Assembly (NCBI GenBank): GCA_037501455.1
Contig: CM074864.1
Span: 23,492,001-23,556,000 of the forward strand
DNA length: 64,000 bases
Reading direction: 5' to 3'
Source of the DNA: Lantana camara
Lineage: Eukaryota; Streptophyta; Magnoliopsida; Lamiales; Verbenaceae
Numbering within the stretch: position 1 is the stretch's first letter; the number at the start of each line of letters is the position of its first letter. A program made the translations under genes and the position numbers. Shown here piece after piece: positions 54,962-64,000 of the stretch. The notes beneath the pieces are model-generated. The model saw only the letters and a list, made by a program, of their open reading frames with translations, was not told the origin of the DNA and made no database searches.

Positions 54962-55627
54962 TGTTGTGGTTTTAAGTTAAACCAATCGTGTAAGTGTACA
55001 CTTAAGATATACGTGTAGCACAACAGGATCCTACCCACAAGGAAGGAAAATCGATCACCACTCAATATCCTTTTGTAATCTAAAGACCGGACGAAATCAA
55101 GTTGTTTATTAATCTACTAAAACAGAATTGAAATAACTAACTAGAATAAAACACAATTAACAACTAACATGCGTGCTGATTAACTCAATAAACTAATTAG
55201 GCTGGGGAGTAACAACCCATACATTCGGGATTCAATATAATACTTGTTTGACAAGTGCAATTCTACAACCTAGTCACTTAAGTTTGTATTATCCTCTCTC
55301 AAGGTATAACCAAGTGTTCAATTAAACTCAACGTTGCTCTCGCAATCATTAACAAATTAATTAAACCAGCAAGACCAAGACTACTCGAAATCAAATTCTA
55401 GCGGCTTGGCATGGAAAACGAGTTACTGTTGTATAGATTAAGAACCAAATCTCTTTGTATTCCTAAAATCTACTAGTTATGAAAACCATCTCAATTACCA
55501 TCAATCTCTCAATTCTCCGGTAATACTACATTATGTTAGGGTTGGCCAGACCGTTGCAATTCAATTCAAATCAGTTCTCAAAACTAAGAATTAGCACAAG
55601 TCATTCAAGCATTAGATTAAACACTTA

Positions 55628-56107
55628 GGGGTCGTGTACTAATCCGAATTAGGCATGTGAATGTCCAGAAACATGGGTTGGCAGTTGTTTACTTCTCAAG
55701 GGCTGGAACCCGTGTGATAAGGGTCGGCCCGTGTGATTTTTGTGTTATGAGTGGTGGTCGATCACATGCAAATCAGGCATGTGATAGCCGACATAAAATT
55801 AACATGAGTTCTGCAATAACACTACAATCCTGATGTTCTTTTTAATTACTGCACATTGCCACTGCCACAACAAAGATGAGTTGTATAATGATTATTGCGG
55901 CTGAAAATTGTTTTAAATTAAAAACAGGGGTAAATTGGTCAATTACCACTATCATGCATATAAATACAAAGAAAGTAAACACTCAAAGACTAATAAATAT
56001 GTGTACATATGACTTTGCAACATTAATTGTAAATGTGTGGTTGCTTAGCATCACTAACATGTACAATCCTTACATGGATAAACACAACATATTTAGTACA
56101 CGACCCC
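55628..56107. mobile_element. Harbinger/Tourist-like MITE, 480 bp
   Basis: Terminal repeats ggggtcgtgtactaa and ttagtacacgacccc are perfect 15-base inverses, and both ends are flanked by tta (55625-55627 and 56108-56110), the 3 bp target duplication of PIF/Harbinger elements. No transposase is present. Confidence 0.8.
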
Positions 56108-56530
56108 TTAGCATGCATTCATCATCACTCCCCTAGCCTTAGGGATTTAGCTACTCATAATTAACTCAAAACTCATAAAAATAAAGTAAATTGCATTGAA
56201 TAAATTCATGTCATCAATTCAAAACAAAATCTCAAAAATAAAAACCTAAACATTCAATAAAATATGGAAAATTAAATCTAACATGTAAAAACGGATTAAA
56301 CTAAACTCAGAGGAATTAGTTTGATAATTAAAGCAATAAATAAAACCAAAGAAAACGGAAATTATTTAAGAACTCGTTCCTTTCGTCATCTCAAAATTCT
56401 CTGAATAACTCTCTCCAAGGCTCTATGTCTCTTATCCCCAAAACTAGGTAAAAAACTGAAGAAGGAACTCTCCCAAAAAGGCCGCAAAACGAACTTAAAT
56501 ATCAGCTCAAAGTTCTACTCGCCGACTCTG

Positions 56531-56798
56531 GGTAACGGGCGTTACCATTCTATGCATAAATCTCATTAACGCCTATTACAAGCCTGAAATCATATTCGCA
56601 CTTTTATAAGTGGTAACGGGCGTTACCCCAGTTGTGCCAAAGAATTCCTTCTACTGCCTGTGGAAACGGGCGTTACCAGAGTTGTACTGCCAGGGAGTAA
56701 CAGACGTTACTCTCATACTTCGCCAAAAGGTTATGCTCCTGTGTCTATTAACGGGGATTAACAAAAATGCACGTCCAAGGGGTAACAGGAGTTACTCC
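56531..56798. repeat. Array of five GGTAACGGGCGTTACC-like palindromes
   Basis: Copies lie at 56531-56546, 56612-56627, 56662-56677, 56695-56712 and 56781-56798. The first two are near-perfect dyads; the others differ at a few bases on the inner or outer arms (for example ggtaacaggagttactcc). Spacing is irregular. Confidence 0.8.
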
Positions 56799-56962
56799 TT
56801 TTTCCTCAAAAAATACATTAATTCGCCTCGTTTCGTCGTTTCTTATCTCCAACTTCTAAAACACCTAAATGGAGCAAAATAAACACATAAACGCATCAAA
56901 CGACACCAAAATATACTCTAATCAACGCTTAAATCCATGCAAAATTCACACTCAACAAAACC

Positions 56963-57988
56963 TCTATTCAATTTTTTATACTTTATGTAGATGACATCCT
57001 CTTCATTGAGAATGCGGAGGATGACATGAAAGTAACAAAGTCTTGGTTATCGAATCAATTTGAGATGAAGGATTTTGGTGATGTATCCTACATTCTCGAC
57101 ATAAAGATCTATCAGGATAGATTTAGGAGATTGATAGGATTATTACAGTCGATTTACATAGATGAAATACTAAAGAGGTTTAGTATGGAAGATTCCAAAC
57201 GTGGGAAACTTCCAATGGGCACGGGAACAGTTCTTTCAAAGAAGCTGTGTCCCAAGACTGAACTTGAAAAGTCCAAGATGTCTAAAATTCCTTATGCATC
57301 AGCAACAGGAAACATAATGTATGCAATTCTATATACTCGACCGGATGTGGCTTATGCACTCAGCGTGACTAGTTGATTCCAGTTTGACCCTGGTGAAGGT
57401 CATTGGACTGCTGTAAAGAACATCCTTAAGTACTTGAGAAGAACGAAGGATTTTTTCTTCGTTTACGGAGGCTAGTAAGATCTTGTCATTCGAGGATACT
57501 ATGATGCAAGCTTTGCATCAGACATGGATGACTTTAAATCCATGTCAGGATACATATTCTACTTAAATGGTGGAGCAGTGAGTTAGAAAAGTTCAAAGCA
57601 AGCGACCACTGCAGATTCGACCACTGAGGCCAAATACTTAGCTGCAAAAGATGCTGCTAAGGAAGGTGTTCGGGTAAGAAACTTCATCCACGAGTTGGGC
57701 ATAGTTCCTAGCATTCAAGACCCTGTTACAGTGTTCTGTGATAATACAAGGGCGGTTGCTCAAGCGAGAGAACCAAGATCTCACCAAAGGACCAAATATA
57801 TTTTGAAGAAGTATCACTTAATCCGTGATATAATCAAGAGATCAGATGTGCAAATTGAAAGGGTCACATTGATAGAGAACATGGCAGATCCACTAACTAA
57901 AGCTCTTAGTCAGCAGGCTTTCAAAGGATATCTTTAGAAAATGGGCCTTAGGATTGTACCTGAATGGCTTTGACGGGCAAGTGGGAGA
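56963..57988 (+). pseudogene. Plus-strand copia RT C-terminus and RNase H
   Basis: The plus strand gives LYVDDILFIENAEDDMK with the catalytic YVDD, NQFEMKDFGDVSYILDIKIY, PYASATGNIMYAILYTRPDV, a stop, and FDPGEGHWTAVKNILKYLRR. RNase H motifs follow (DSTTEAKYLAAKDAAKEGV, FCDNTRAVAQARE, ENMADPLTKALSQQAF). It ends just before the polypurine tract gcaagtgggagat at 57977-57989. Four or more stops make it non-functional. Confidence 0.88.
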
Positions 57989-57989
57989 T

Positions 57990-58222
57990 TGTTAGGAATA
58001 TTTCCCTTAAAGCAGTATTGTTGCTTTACTATTTCCTTATAACATGACAAACAGTCTTTGAATAATAAACGAAATGATTTTGTTCATAGGCAATTATTTC
58101 TTTATGTGTCTCTTTGGGTTTGACTGTGTGTTGCATATTTTGAACTCCCCTAATCCAATGAGACCGTTAAGAATTATATCCTTATGAGAATAACACATGA
58201 AACAAGTTCTTAACTCCATAGG
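57990..58222 (+). repeat. Truncated 3' LTR of the plus-strand copia
   Basis: Starts TGTTAGGAATATTTCCC right after the purine tract and is cut at 58222 by a TGTGATGCCCC LTR end. Confidence 0.75.
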
Positions 58223-59866
58223 TGTGATGCCCCAGCGTAGGTCACCACATCTCCCGCACTAAGACTAAACACATATACAAATATAGTCTGCATACAAGTC
58301 CAATCATAGAGAACGGAGATACGACAAGGACCTTGGCTAGGCGAGACTAACTCTATATCAAGAAGTCAGAATATCCAACAGAAGTTGCGGAAGCAGAATT
58401 ATATCAGGTCTATCATAATACTAAATCCATTAGGTCATACATATATAATCCATCCACAAAGTGCGAGTAAACGGCCCACACGGCCTCAAGTGATACAAAG
58501 CAAAAGTATAAATAAGTGTGTGTGGTACATAACATGAGTGTAACTTAGCTAGACACAAAATTACACTAGCTAATGCAATTTCCTGCCTAGCTACACCAAA
58601 AGTACTTGAGGAACAAAGAAGGGAGGGGTCAGTCTCTACAAGACTGATTGAATGGCATAATAATATATATAAAATAGTAAAACTCATGCAAGCCATAATT
58701 CCACACAAGGTTTTGAAGAAATAGGTGTAACACAAGATATCAATGTATGGAATTATAAATATCAAGTTTAATTCAGGATAAGTGACCAGTGGCTTGGCGA
58801 GTGAGCAATATCCAACCATACTCTTTTAGTGTACGGGAAATAGTTTTTAAGTGATCATGCAAGTATTAGGTTTCACTTAATACATGATTCAATTCAGGTT
58901 CACAAATACTCTTTTTTCCTTCAGGTTGGTGGTTCGGGTAGCTAGCCCTTGCCACCCAGGTCAGGATGATCAATGGGTACATGAATCCCAATGATCGGAG
59001 CCCCTTCGATTCACCAAACCTCCTGGTGAATGTCCAGGTAGTCCAAGTTTGTTAGGACTTGTACAAGAGATAGCCGTCAGCCCATGCTTCCCCAAATCTC
59101 TCAATACACAAGCCCCTGGGCCCCAGGAAGTGTCAGGTTCTCACTAAATAGGACAAGAGCAGGTTTCGATTTTATTTTGAAAACATTTCCACATTCGTAA
59201 TCAGAATAAATATATATAAGATAGGTTTTTTGGCCAAAACTTCACATAATAGAATTGTAGGGCTCAATATACATATCCTAAAAAGTCCTCACTTGCACCG
59301 AACCAAAAAGAAGTAAACGGACTCCCTGAACCTACACGACTGGCTCGTCGCCCTCCTGCGAACCCTATGGACAAGAGAAACAGGTGAGACTCGACGCAAT
59401 ATGAACCAAATAGGATGCACGATAATTGAAAATATGTGATAGGAAACTAGATGAAATCACATTATATTATAATCATGTTCATTTAATGTCTCACATAATA
59501 CGAAAATGAGCAAGAAATCATGAAAAGAAAGAATTAATCAACAAACTAGAATCACAAAACACAAGAGTCAGGCATGCATCCCGGTCGGGAGGCATTTTTC
59601 AAAGGTTTTAGTACCGGTTGGGACGGTTGTCCTGAAAGCTGGCAGTAACTCATTCCCGGCCGGGACAATTTTTACACTGTCTAAGATCCCGGTCGGGAGG
59701 CTACAATATACAGCCTATTGCCAAGCTATTCCCAGCCGGGACAGTTTTTACACTGTCAAGGGTTCCGGCCGGGATCCCCAAAACGCAGAACAGGGGACTT
59801 ACGGGAGAAGAAGGAAACACCCACAAACTCACTCCAAAGTTTAACAAGTCTCAAGCAATCAATGCA
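58223..59866 (-). repeat. Long TGTAAC-class LTR, incomplete
   Basis: The left end tgtgatgccccagcgtagg, with accacatctcccgcacta just inside, matches the left ends at 1699 and 46431. The gtcagtctctacaagactga (58630), gggtagctagccctt (58937) and ggccaaaacttcacataa (59233) blocks match the LTR at 1699-5131 or 5132-8057. It is interrupted near 59866 by other repeat sequence, and its right end is not in view. The ORFs within it are not called. Confidence 0.6.
59578..59778. repeat. Array of TCCCGGCCGGGA-like palindromes
   Basis: Six variants of tcccgg(c/t)cggga occur in about 200 bases (near 59580, 59612, 59653, 59687, 59729 and 59762). Two are followed by the same acactgtc(a/t)aag tail, so the unit is partly a longer tandem repeat. 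Confidence 0.75.
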
Positions 59867-60150
59867 TGTCATGCCCCGGGTCCGCGGGCCCGCTGGACAT
59901 GAGCGCAAGTCTCCAAGTGCACCGAGTATAACCTGAAATTGGGCCTAAACCACTGCCCAAAAGGGATATCCATTGGTTATACTTGGACTCTTTAACTTAT
60001 ATACTGAACTTAATTCTCATATTTTCCCGATATGGGACAGGGTGTCACAATCACCCCTCATTCAGAATCGTGACGTCCTCGTCACGGCATGACAGGGTTG
60101 TCACAATGACCCCTTCTTTAGAATCGTGATGTCCTCATCGCGGCATGACA
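59867..60150. repeat. Candidate small LTR or terminal repeat with 56 bp duplication
   Basis: The piece begins TGTCATGCCCC and ends CGGCATGACA, giving inverse ends TGTCATGCC/GGCATGACA. A 56 bp unit containing agaatcgtga(c/t)gtcctc is repeated at about 60043 and 60099. No matching target duplication is seen, so the call is tentative. Confidence 0.4.
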
Positions 60151-60503
60151 TATAGCCCATGATCGACTCGTCTGCTTTGGCACTCTAGAGGCAGCTCTTA
60201 CGGGCTCAAGAGGTGGCTCCCACACATGTAGCAGTTTGACCCGTATAGCACTTAGCTCCTGCGGCTGACAAGCGGCTCTGATACCATCTATCATGTATGC
60301 ATGTTGGTTAGTCATGTGCTCATGTCACATAATATCAAGTAAGAAATGCAATTCATAAATTAAAAGTAATAAATAACAAGATATAAGTAACATAAAGTCA
60401 TATGCAGAAGAAAAATAAATAAATACGAAAGCACATTGTCCCTATGCCGTACAACCTAGATGACTCGAGAGCCCGATTTTGAACCTTCGGCTCTGATACC
60501 AAC
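60151..60503 (-). mobile_element. 5' leader remnants with two primer-site motifs
   Basis: gctctgatacca, the reverse of the iMet primer site, occurs at 60275-60286 and 60480-60491. The second lies 12 bases from the LTR end at 60504 and is preceded by atgccgtacaacctag, like atgccgcacgacctaa near 1621. The stretch is therefore the internal leader of a minus-strand element like the one at the left edge. Confidence 0.6.
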
Positions 60504-60678
60504 AAAATAGGGGTGTAACGCCCCGACGAGGGCATCCACGCCTATCCCCGCACTACGGACGTAGCTTGTATATAGAATTGCCATCCATATACCCGCCAAG
60601 CTCGAAGCAAGCGGCGATAAACGGACAACCTAGCTAGGCGGTACTAGACTCAGAAACGAGTAAATCAAACACAAGCAC
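60504..60678 (-). repeat. Stub of a 5' LTR, cut by the next LTR
   Basis: Left end tgtaacgccccgacgaggg with cgcctatccccgcactac just inside. The sequence stops at 60678, where a plus-strand LTR begins. Confidence 0.65.
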
Positions 60679-62333
60679 TGTAACGCCCTGGTTTTTTTAA
60701 TTTGCACAAATATGTCGTATGTGTTTATAAATTGCGCAATTAAATTATTTAATTATGTGATTAATTATGTATAAGTGTTTTAAATATTTAATTTTATTAT
60801 AAAATCGTTATTATTTTATTTCCTTTTATTGCATTTTATTTCGTTAAAATTGGAAATTGTTTAATTGATAATTAGTATTAATGTTAACTAATTATGTTTT
60901 AATTATATTAATTAATTACAACCTAAATCGTTGACTTTGAATTTCAATTTAAAAATGAGATATAAATGTGTATATTTAATTTGGAAATGTTATGAAATTG
61001 TTACATTTGCGCATGAGTGTTTTAATCGTGCGTCGTTCTTATATGATTTGATGTCGAAATTTTGTGAAAATTTAGTATGTCGTAGATTTATCTGTTATGA
61101 ACATGTCTATATACTTGTTTTACATTTTTGATCTCGTTTGACGTGGTAACGAATTTATTTTGTATTGTGGAACCAAATCGGGGGCTAACGAGCAATTAGC
61201 GCACCTTTGGTTTCGTATGTGATATCTTGAGCTCGGGAACTCGGAATCGAGTTCTGTCACTCCGCTGAACTCGTATCGAAGATTCGGATTCAATGAAACA
61301 AGCCTTATATTTTTCGAAGCTCGGTTCGACCTTCAAAATTTAATCGAAACTTATAACGTCCGCCTAAATGACCACCTACCACCATTTTAACCATAACTTG
61401 AACCATGGTTAACCAAATGGAGTGAAACCTGGACCCACACTCCACTAAATCAATCTATTATCATCCCATACCCCCTCCATTTCGTTCCATACACACAAAG
61501 AGAGAAGGGAGATCAGATTTTTGGAGTAGCATACCCCATTCCCGTCACCTTGAACCCTTGTGAGATTTTGAGCTCCAATTTCCATTTTCTCCCATCATCT
61601 TCAAGAGGTAAGTTCATATTTTTGTTTGGCATCATTATGTGGTCATTTTCATCCATTAATTTCAGATTTTAGCTTGGATTTGATATGGTTTTGAGGCTCG
61701 GAACGTGAATAGTAAGGGTTTGTTAAGTTTTGTGAATTTCTTGCTCGTTATGATTCGATTCTTGATCCGTGAAGTGCTATGTGCTCCTTGTTGCATCCTT
61801 GATCTATTACTAGCCTTGTATTTGAGTTATGTGCCTTGTATGAGATTCCACCATTGTTGAGTCCTTGAGATAATTGAAGCTTTGTGTGTGTGGATCCTTG
61901 TATGTGTTGCCTTGTTCGATGGTGTGCTTGCTGTGACTGAGTCGCTGTAAATTTTGGGGCGTTCTGTGCTTATGTGTTACCTTGTGTGTTGCTGTGTATT
62001 GTGCATTTGGAACAGGGGAACGGAGCCTTGAACTGCTGCTGCTCCTCCCGACTGGACACTCTCCCCGGGCGGGGAGAGTTGAGCTTGAAAAGTCCTCGGC
62101 AGGGGACATACAATCGAGACTTCCAGTAGCTTTCCCGGGGAGATGGAGTTGTTTCATTTTTTTTTGTATGTTTAATTGATTTTCTTGGCTGCAATTTTGT
62201 GGTTATATTTGCATGGGACTGGACTTACAATTGGCGCTGTGTATGTACGTATATACATATATAGTTAATCCATGGCTTTTAGATATAATATAAATTATAC
62301 ATGCATAATATGTGCACACTATATATTAATGCA

Positions 62334-62380
<47 letters not shown>

Positions 62381-64000
62381 TGCATGGCTGTTACGTGCAT
62401 GTGAAGTGTGCATATATTATGTATATGTAATATATATATGTAAAGTATTAATTGTTTTGCACGAACAATGTTTAAACGTGAGTGTATATATATATATATA
62501 ATATATTGTTTGTGCATGAATCTTGTTTGTGTATATGTCTAATATGTATATTTAAGCATTAATTAATTAATGAGAATATTTTGCATTCTAATTTTGAGCA
62601 TTTTAAAAGAAGTGATTTTAAGTGATTTCGATGAATGCGTGAGTGTATGAATTTATGAATGCGATGTTAACATGTTAAATGATGTGTTATGTCCGTTATA
62701 TGAAATTTATGGGTCCGTTTGATGTAAAATATGAGATTTATGAAGTGATATGAATTTAAATGTACTAAGTGCTATTTACTTAAACTCGTGTGCATTTCTT
62801 ACCCCCTTTTAAGAACTTTAAATTTATGGATGCTCTTAATATGCTATTATATGATAGGTTATGAACTTGAATGAATATGAACACTTCCTTGAACGAATGA
62901 AAGGCTTATTTATACGCCTTAAATGCATTAATAGTGCACATGAACGTGTTTATGACATAATATCATCTTTTATGCATTCATATCATGTGCATAGCATTGT
63001 CGTGCGTCATATATGGTTCATGTGGAGTTTTGAGTCTCACGTATACACTATGTTGTCTTTGTACAGTTTTCTCCAGGGCGGAGATGCCGGGTTCATAGGA
63101 CACCTCAAGTCTTTCTTTCTTTTGGTATTGTCGGTAAGGTGTAACAGGTGGGTTTTTCTTCTATTAGATATGAATCGACCCGATATATCCCTATGTGAAA
63201 GACTTGAGCCAAAATATTATAATTATACATATATCGAATCTTTTCAAAAGAGTCTATGATTTTCCAACGTAAAGCCCTTATTTTATGTATTCCCACCTTA
63301 TGATTTTGGCATGGACATGATTGTTATTGCACGGGCCCAGGGACTTAGTGCAAGTGGCGATCCGAGGAGGCAAGGGCTACGGTGATATCGGCCCTCGCTA
63401 GGAGGTTTTGCGGGGAATGGGAGCTGAGTGCCCTTGGGGGAGTCATGAAACCCCATTGGCCTAAGTATGGACCGGTGGTCGGGTCTTGCTAACCCGTCCA
63501 CCACCTGAAGGAAAAAGGTGTAAGTGTTTATATTTATTATTATGCATGATATGAATATGATTATGATTATGAACGAATATCTATGAATGTGTATGATCAC
63601 TAATATAAAGATTGAGTTGATATGCACACACGAGGAGGAGGTTGGAGATATTCGCCCACCCGCCAGGGCTCACGTATTGACCGCATGAACGATTATGATT
63701 ATGAAATATGAAATTGATAGTTATAATCCCGATCGTTGTTTTCCTTTGTTTTGCCCATTTAGGAAATATCTTAAAAACCTCACACGGGATTATAGCTAGC
63801 ATGTGTGGGTGTTTAAATTCGGTAATATTATTATATATGTTATGCCCTGTTTTATACCCACCAGTCTCCTATAGACTGAACCCGGCTTTGTTTTCAATTC
63901 TTTTGCAGGTTTTGGAGTGCTAGGTGGGATTTCGAGTCGGTAGAGTCGTGTGGTCAAGTTTGGGTCACTTCACGCATATTGTAAATTGAATAAGTTACGG
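60679..64000 (+). repeat. Plus-strand long LTR running off the window
   Basis: Starts TGTAACGCCCTGG. Its blocks match, in inverse order, the minus-strand LTR at 1699-5131: gagctcgggaactcggaat near 61230 with 4760-4780, ggggagtcatgaaacccc near 63438 with 2650, and ggttttggagtgctaggtgg near 63909 with 2130-2150. About 450 bases of the LTR, and any internal region, should lie beyond the right edge. (TA)n runs lie at 62342-62377 and 62484-62502. No coding region is supported. Confidence 0.75.

Larger units (their letters stand above)
54962..56957. repeat. Solo LTR, 1996 bp, nested in copia RT
   Basis: It runs TGTTGTGG...CTCAACA with an exact 5 bp target duplication, aaacc (54957-54961 and 56958-56962). 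RT codons resume right after it (TLYVDDILFIEN). It includes a Harbinger-type MITE at 55628-56107 and a palindrome array at 56531-56798. Its own orientation is not clear. No coding region is supported inside. Confidence 0.9.

Noticed and set aside
56531..56798. CRISPR-like array of repeated dyads
   Set aside because: The setting is a plant LTR; repeats are drifting palindromes with irregular spacing and there are no cas genes.
57990..58222. Second LTR giving a complete plus-strand copia element
   Set aside because: Only the 3' LTR start is present and it is cut at 58222; the 5' LTR, gag and integrase of this copy are absent.

Overview
The window reads as intergenic DNA from a large angiosperm genome, probably a eudicot. 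It is AT-rich and packed with nested LTR retrotransposons, and plant tRNA-iMet primer-binding sites (TGGTATCAGAGC) recur. It also holds MULE and Harbinger type elements and an integrated plant pararetrovirus. I see no intact host gene. The only host-derived coding sequence is a polyamine oxidase fragment carried inside a Mutator-like element.

Left part (1-13.4 kb): a four-level stack of minus-strand LTR elements. A 5' LTR with its PBS (1699-5131) sits in an older LTR of the same TGTAAC...GTTACA class (5132-8057). That LTR sits in the gag of a short-LTR copia element (8058-8658), which sits in a third LTR (8659-8749). Then come a further LTR candidate (10185-10710), a 982 bp Pack-MULE with a 9 bp target duplication and a captured polyamine oxidase fragment (11155-12136), microsatellites and a 130 bp tandem duplication.

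Viral part (about 13.9-21.8 kb): a degenerate endogenous caulimovirid. The order is small ORFs, tRNA-Met primer site, three more small ORFs, a coiled-coil virion-associated-like ORF, coat protein, movement protein fused to a retropepsin domain, a second retropepsin with reverse transcriptase and RNase H, a 115 bp tandem repeat, a transactivator-like ORF and a 35S-type promoter. Coat and movement ORFs are open; the PR-RT-RH, virion-associated-like and transactivator-like ORFs carry stops and, in two of them, frameshifts. The tandem retropepsin domains and the crowd of tiny ORFs around the primer site are its most unusual points and my best candidate for something undescribed.

Central part (22.7-45.5 kb): a 382 bp MULE-type MITE, then a 22.1 kb minus-strand Ty3/gypsy element of Tat/Retand type. 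It has an exact TATAT target duplication, gag-PR-RT-RH-INT reading right to left, and a large antisense gene with its own TATA box and introns between integrase and 3' LTR. A 9.6 kb Ty1/copia element with 2.26 kb LTRs is inserted in its pol, exactly splitting the codons between protease and reverse transcriptase.

Right part (45.5-64 kb): a 4.0 kb solo LTR (target duplication CCCAG) splitting a GACACGG-rich repeat; an Ale-type copia remnant on the minus strand broken by a 0.65 kb solo LTR; and a plus-strand copia remnant broken by a 2.0 kb solo LTR (target duplication AAACC) that itself holds a Harbinger-type MITE and an array of palindromes. After these come overlapping fragments of long TGTAAC-type LTRs, the last running off the window.

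No gene here seems to work with another; the layout records repeated insertion. Lineage names are inferred from motifs read by eye, not from searches.
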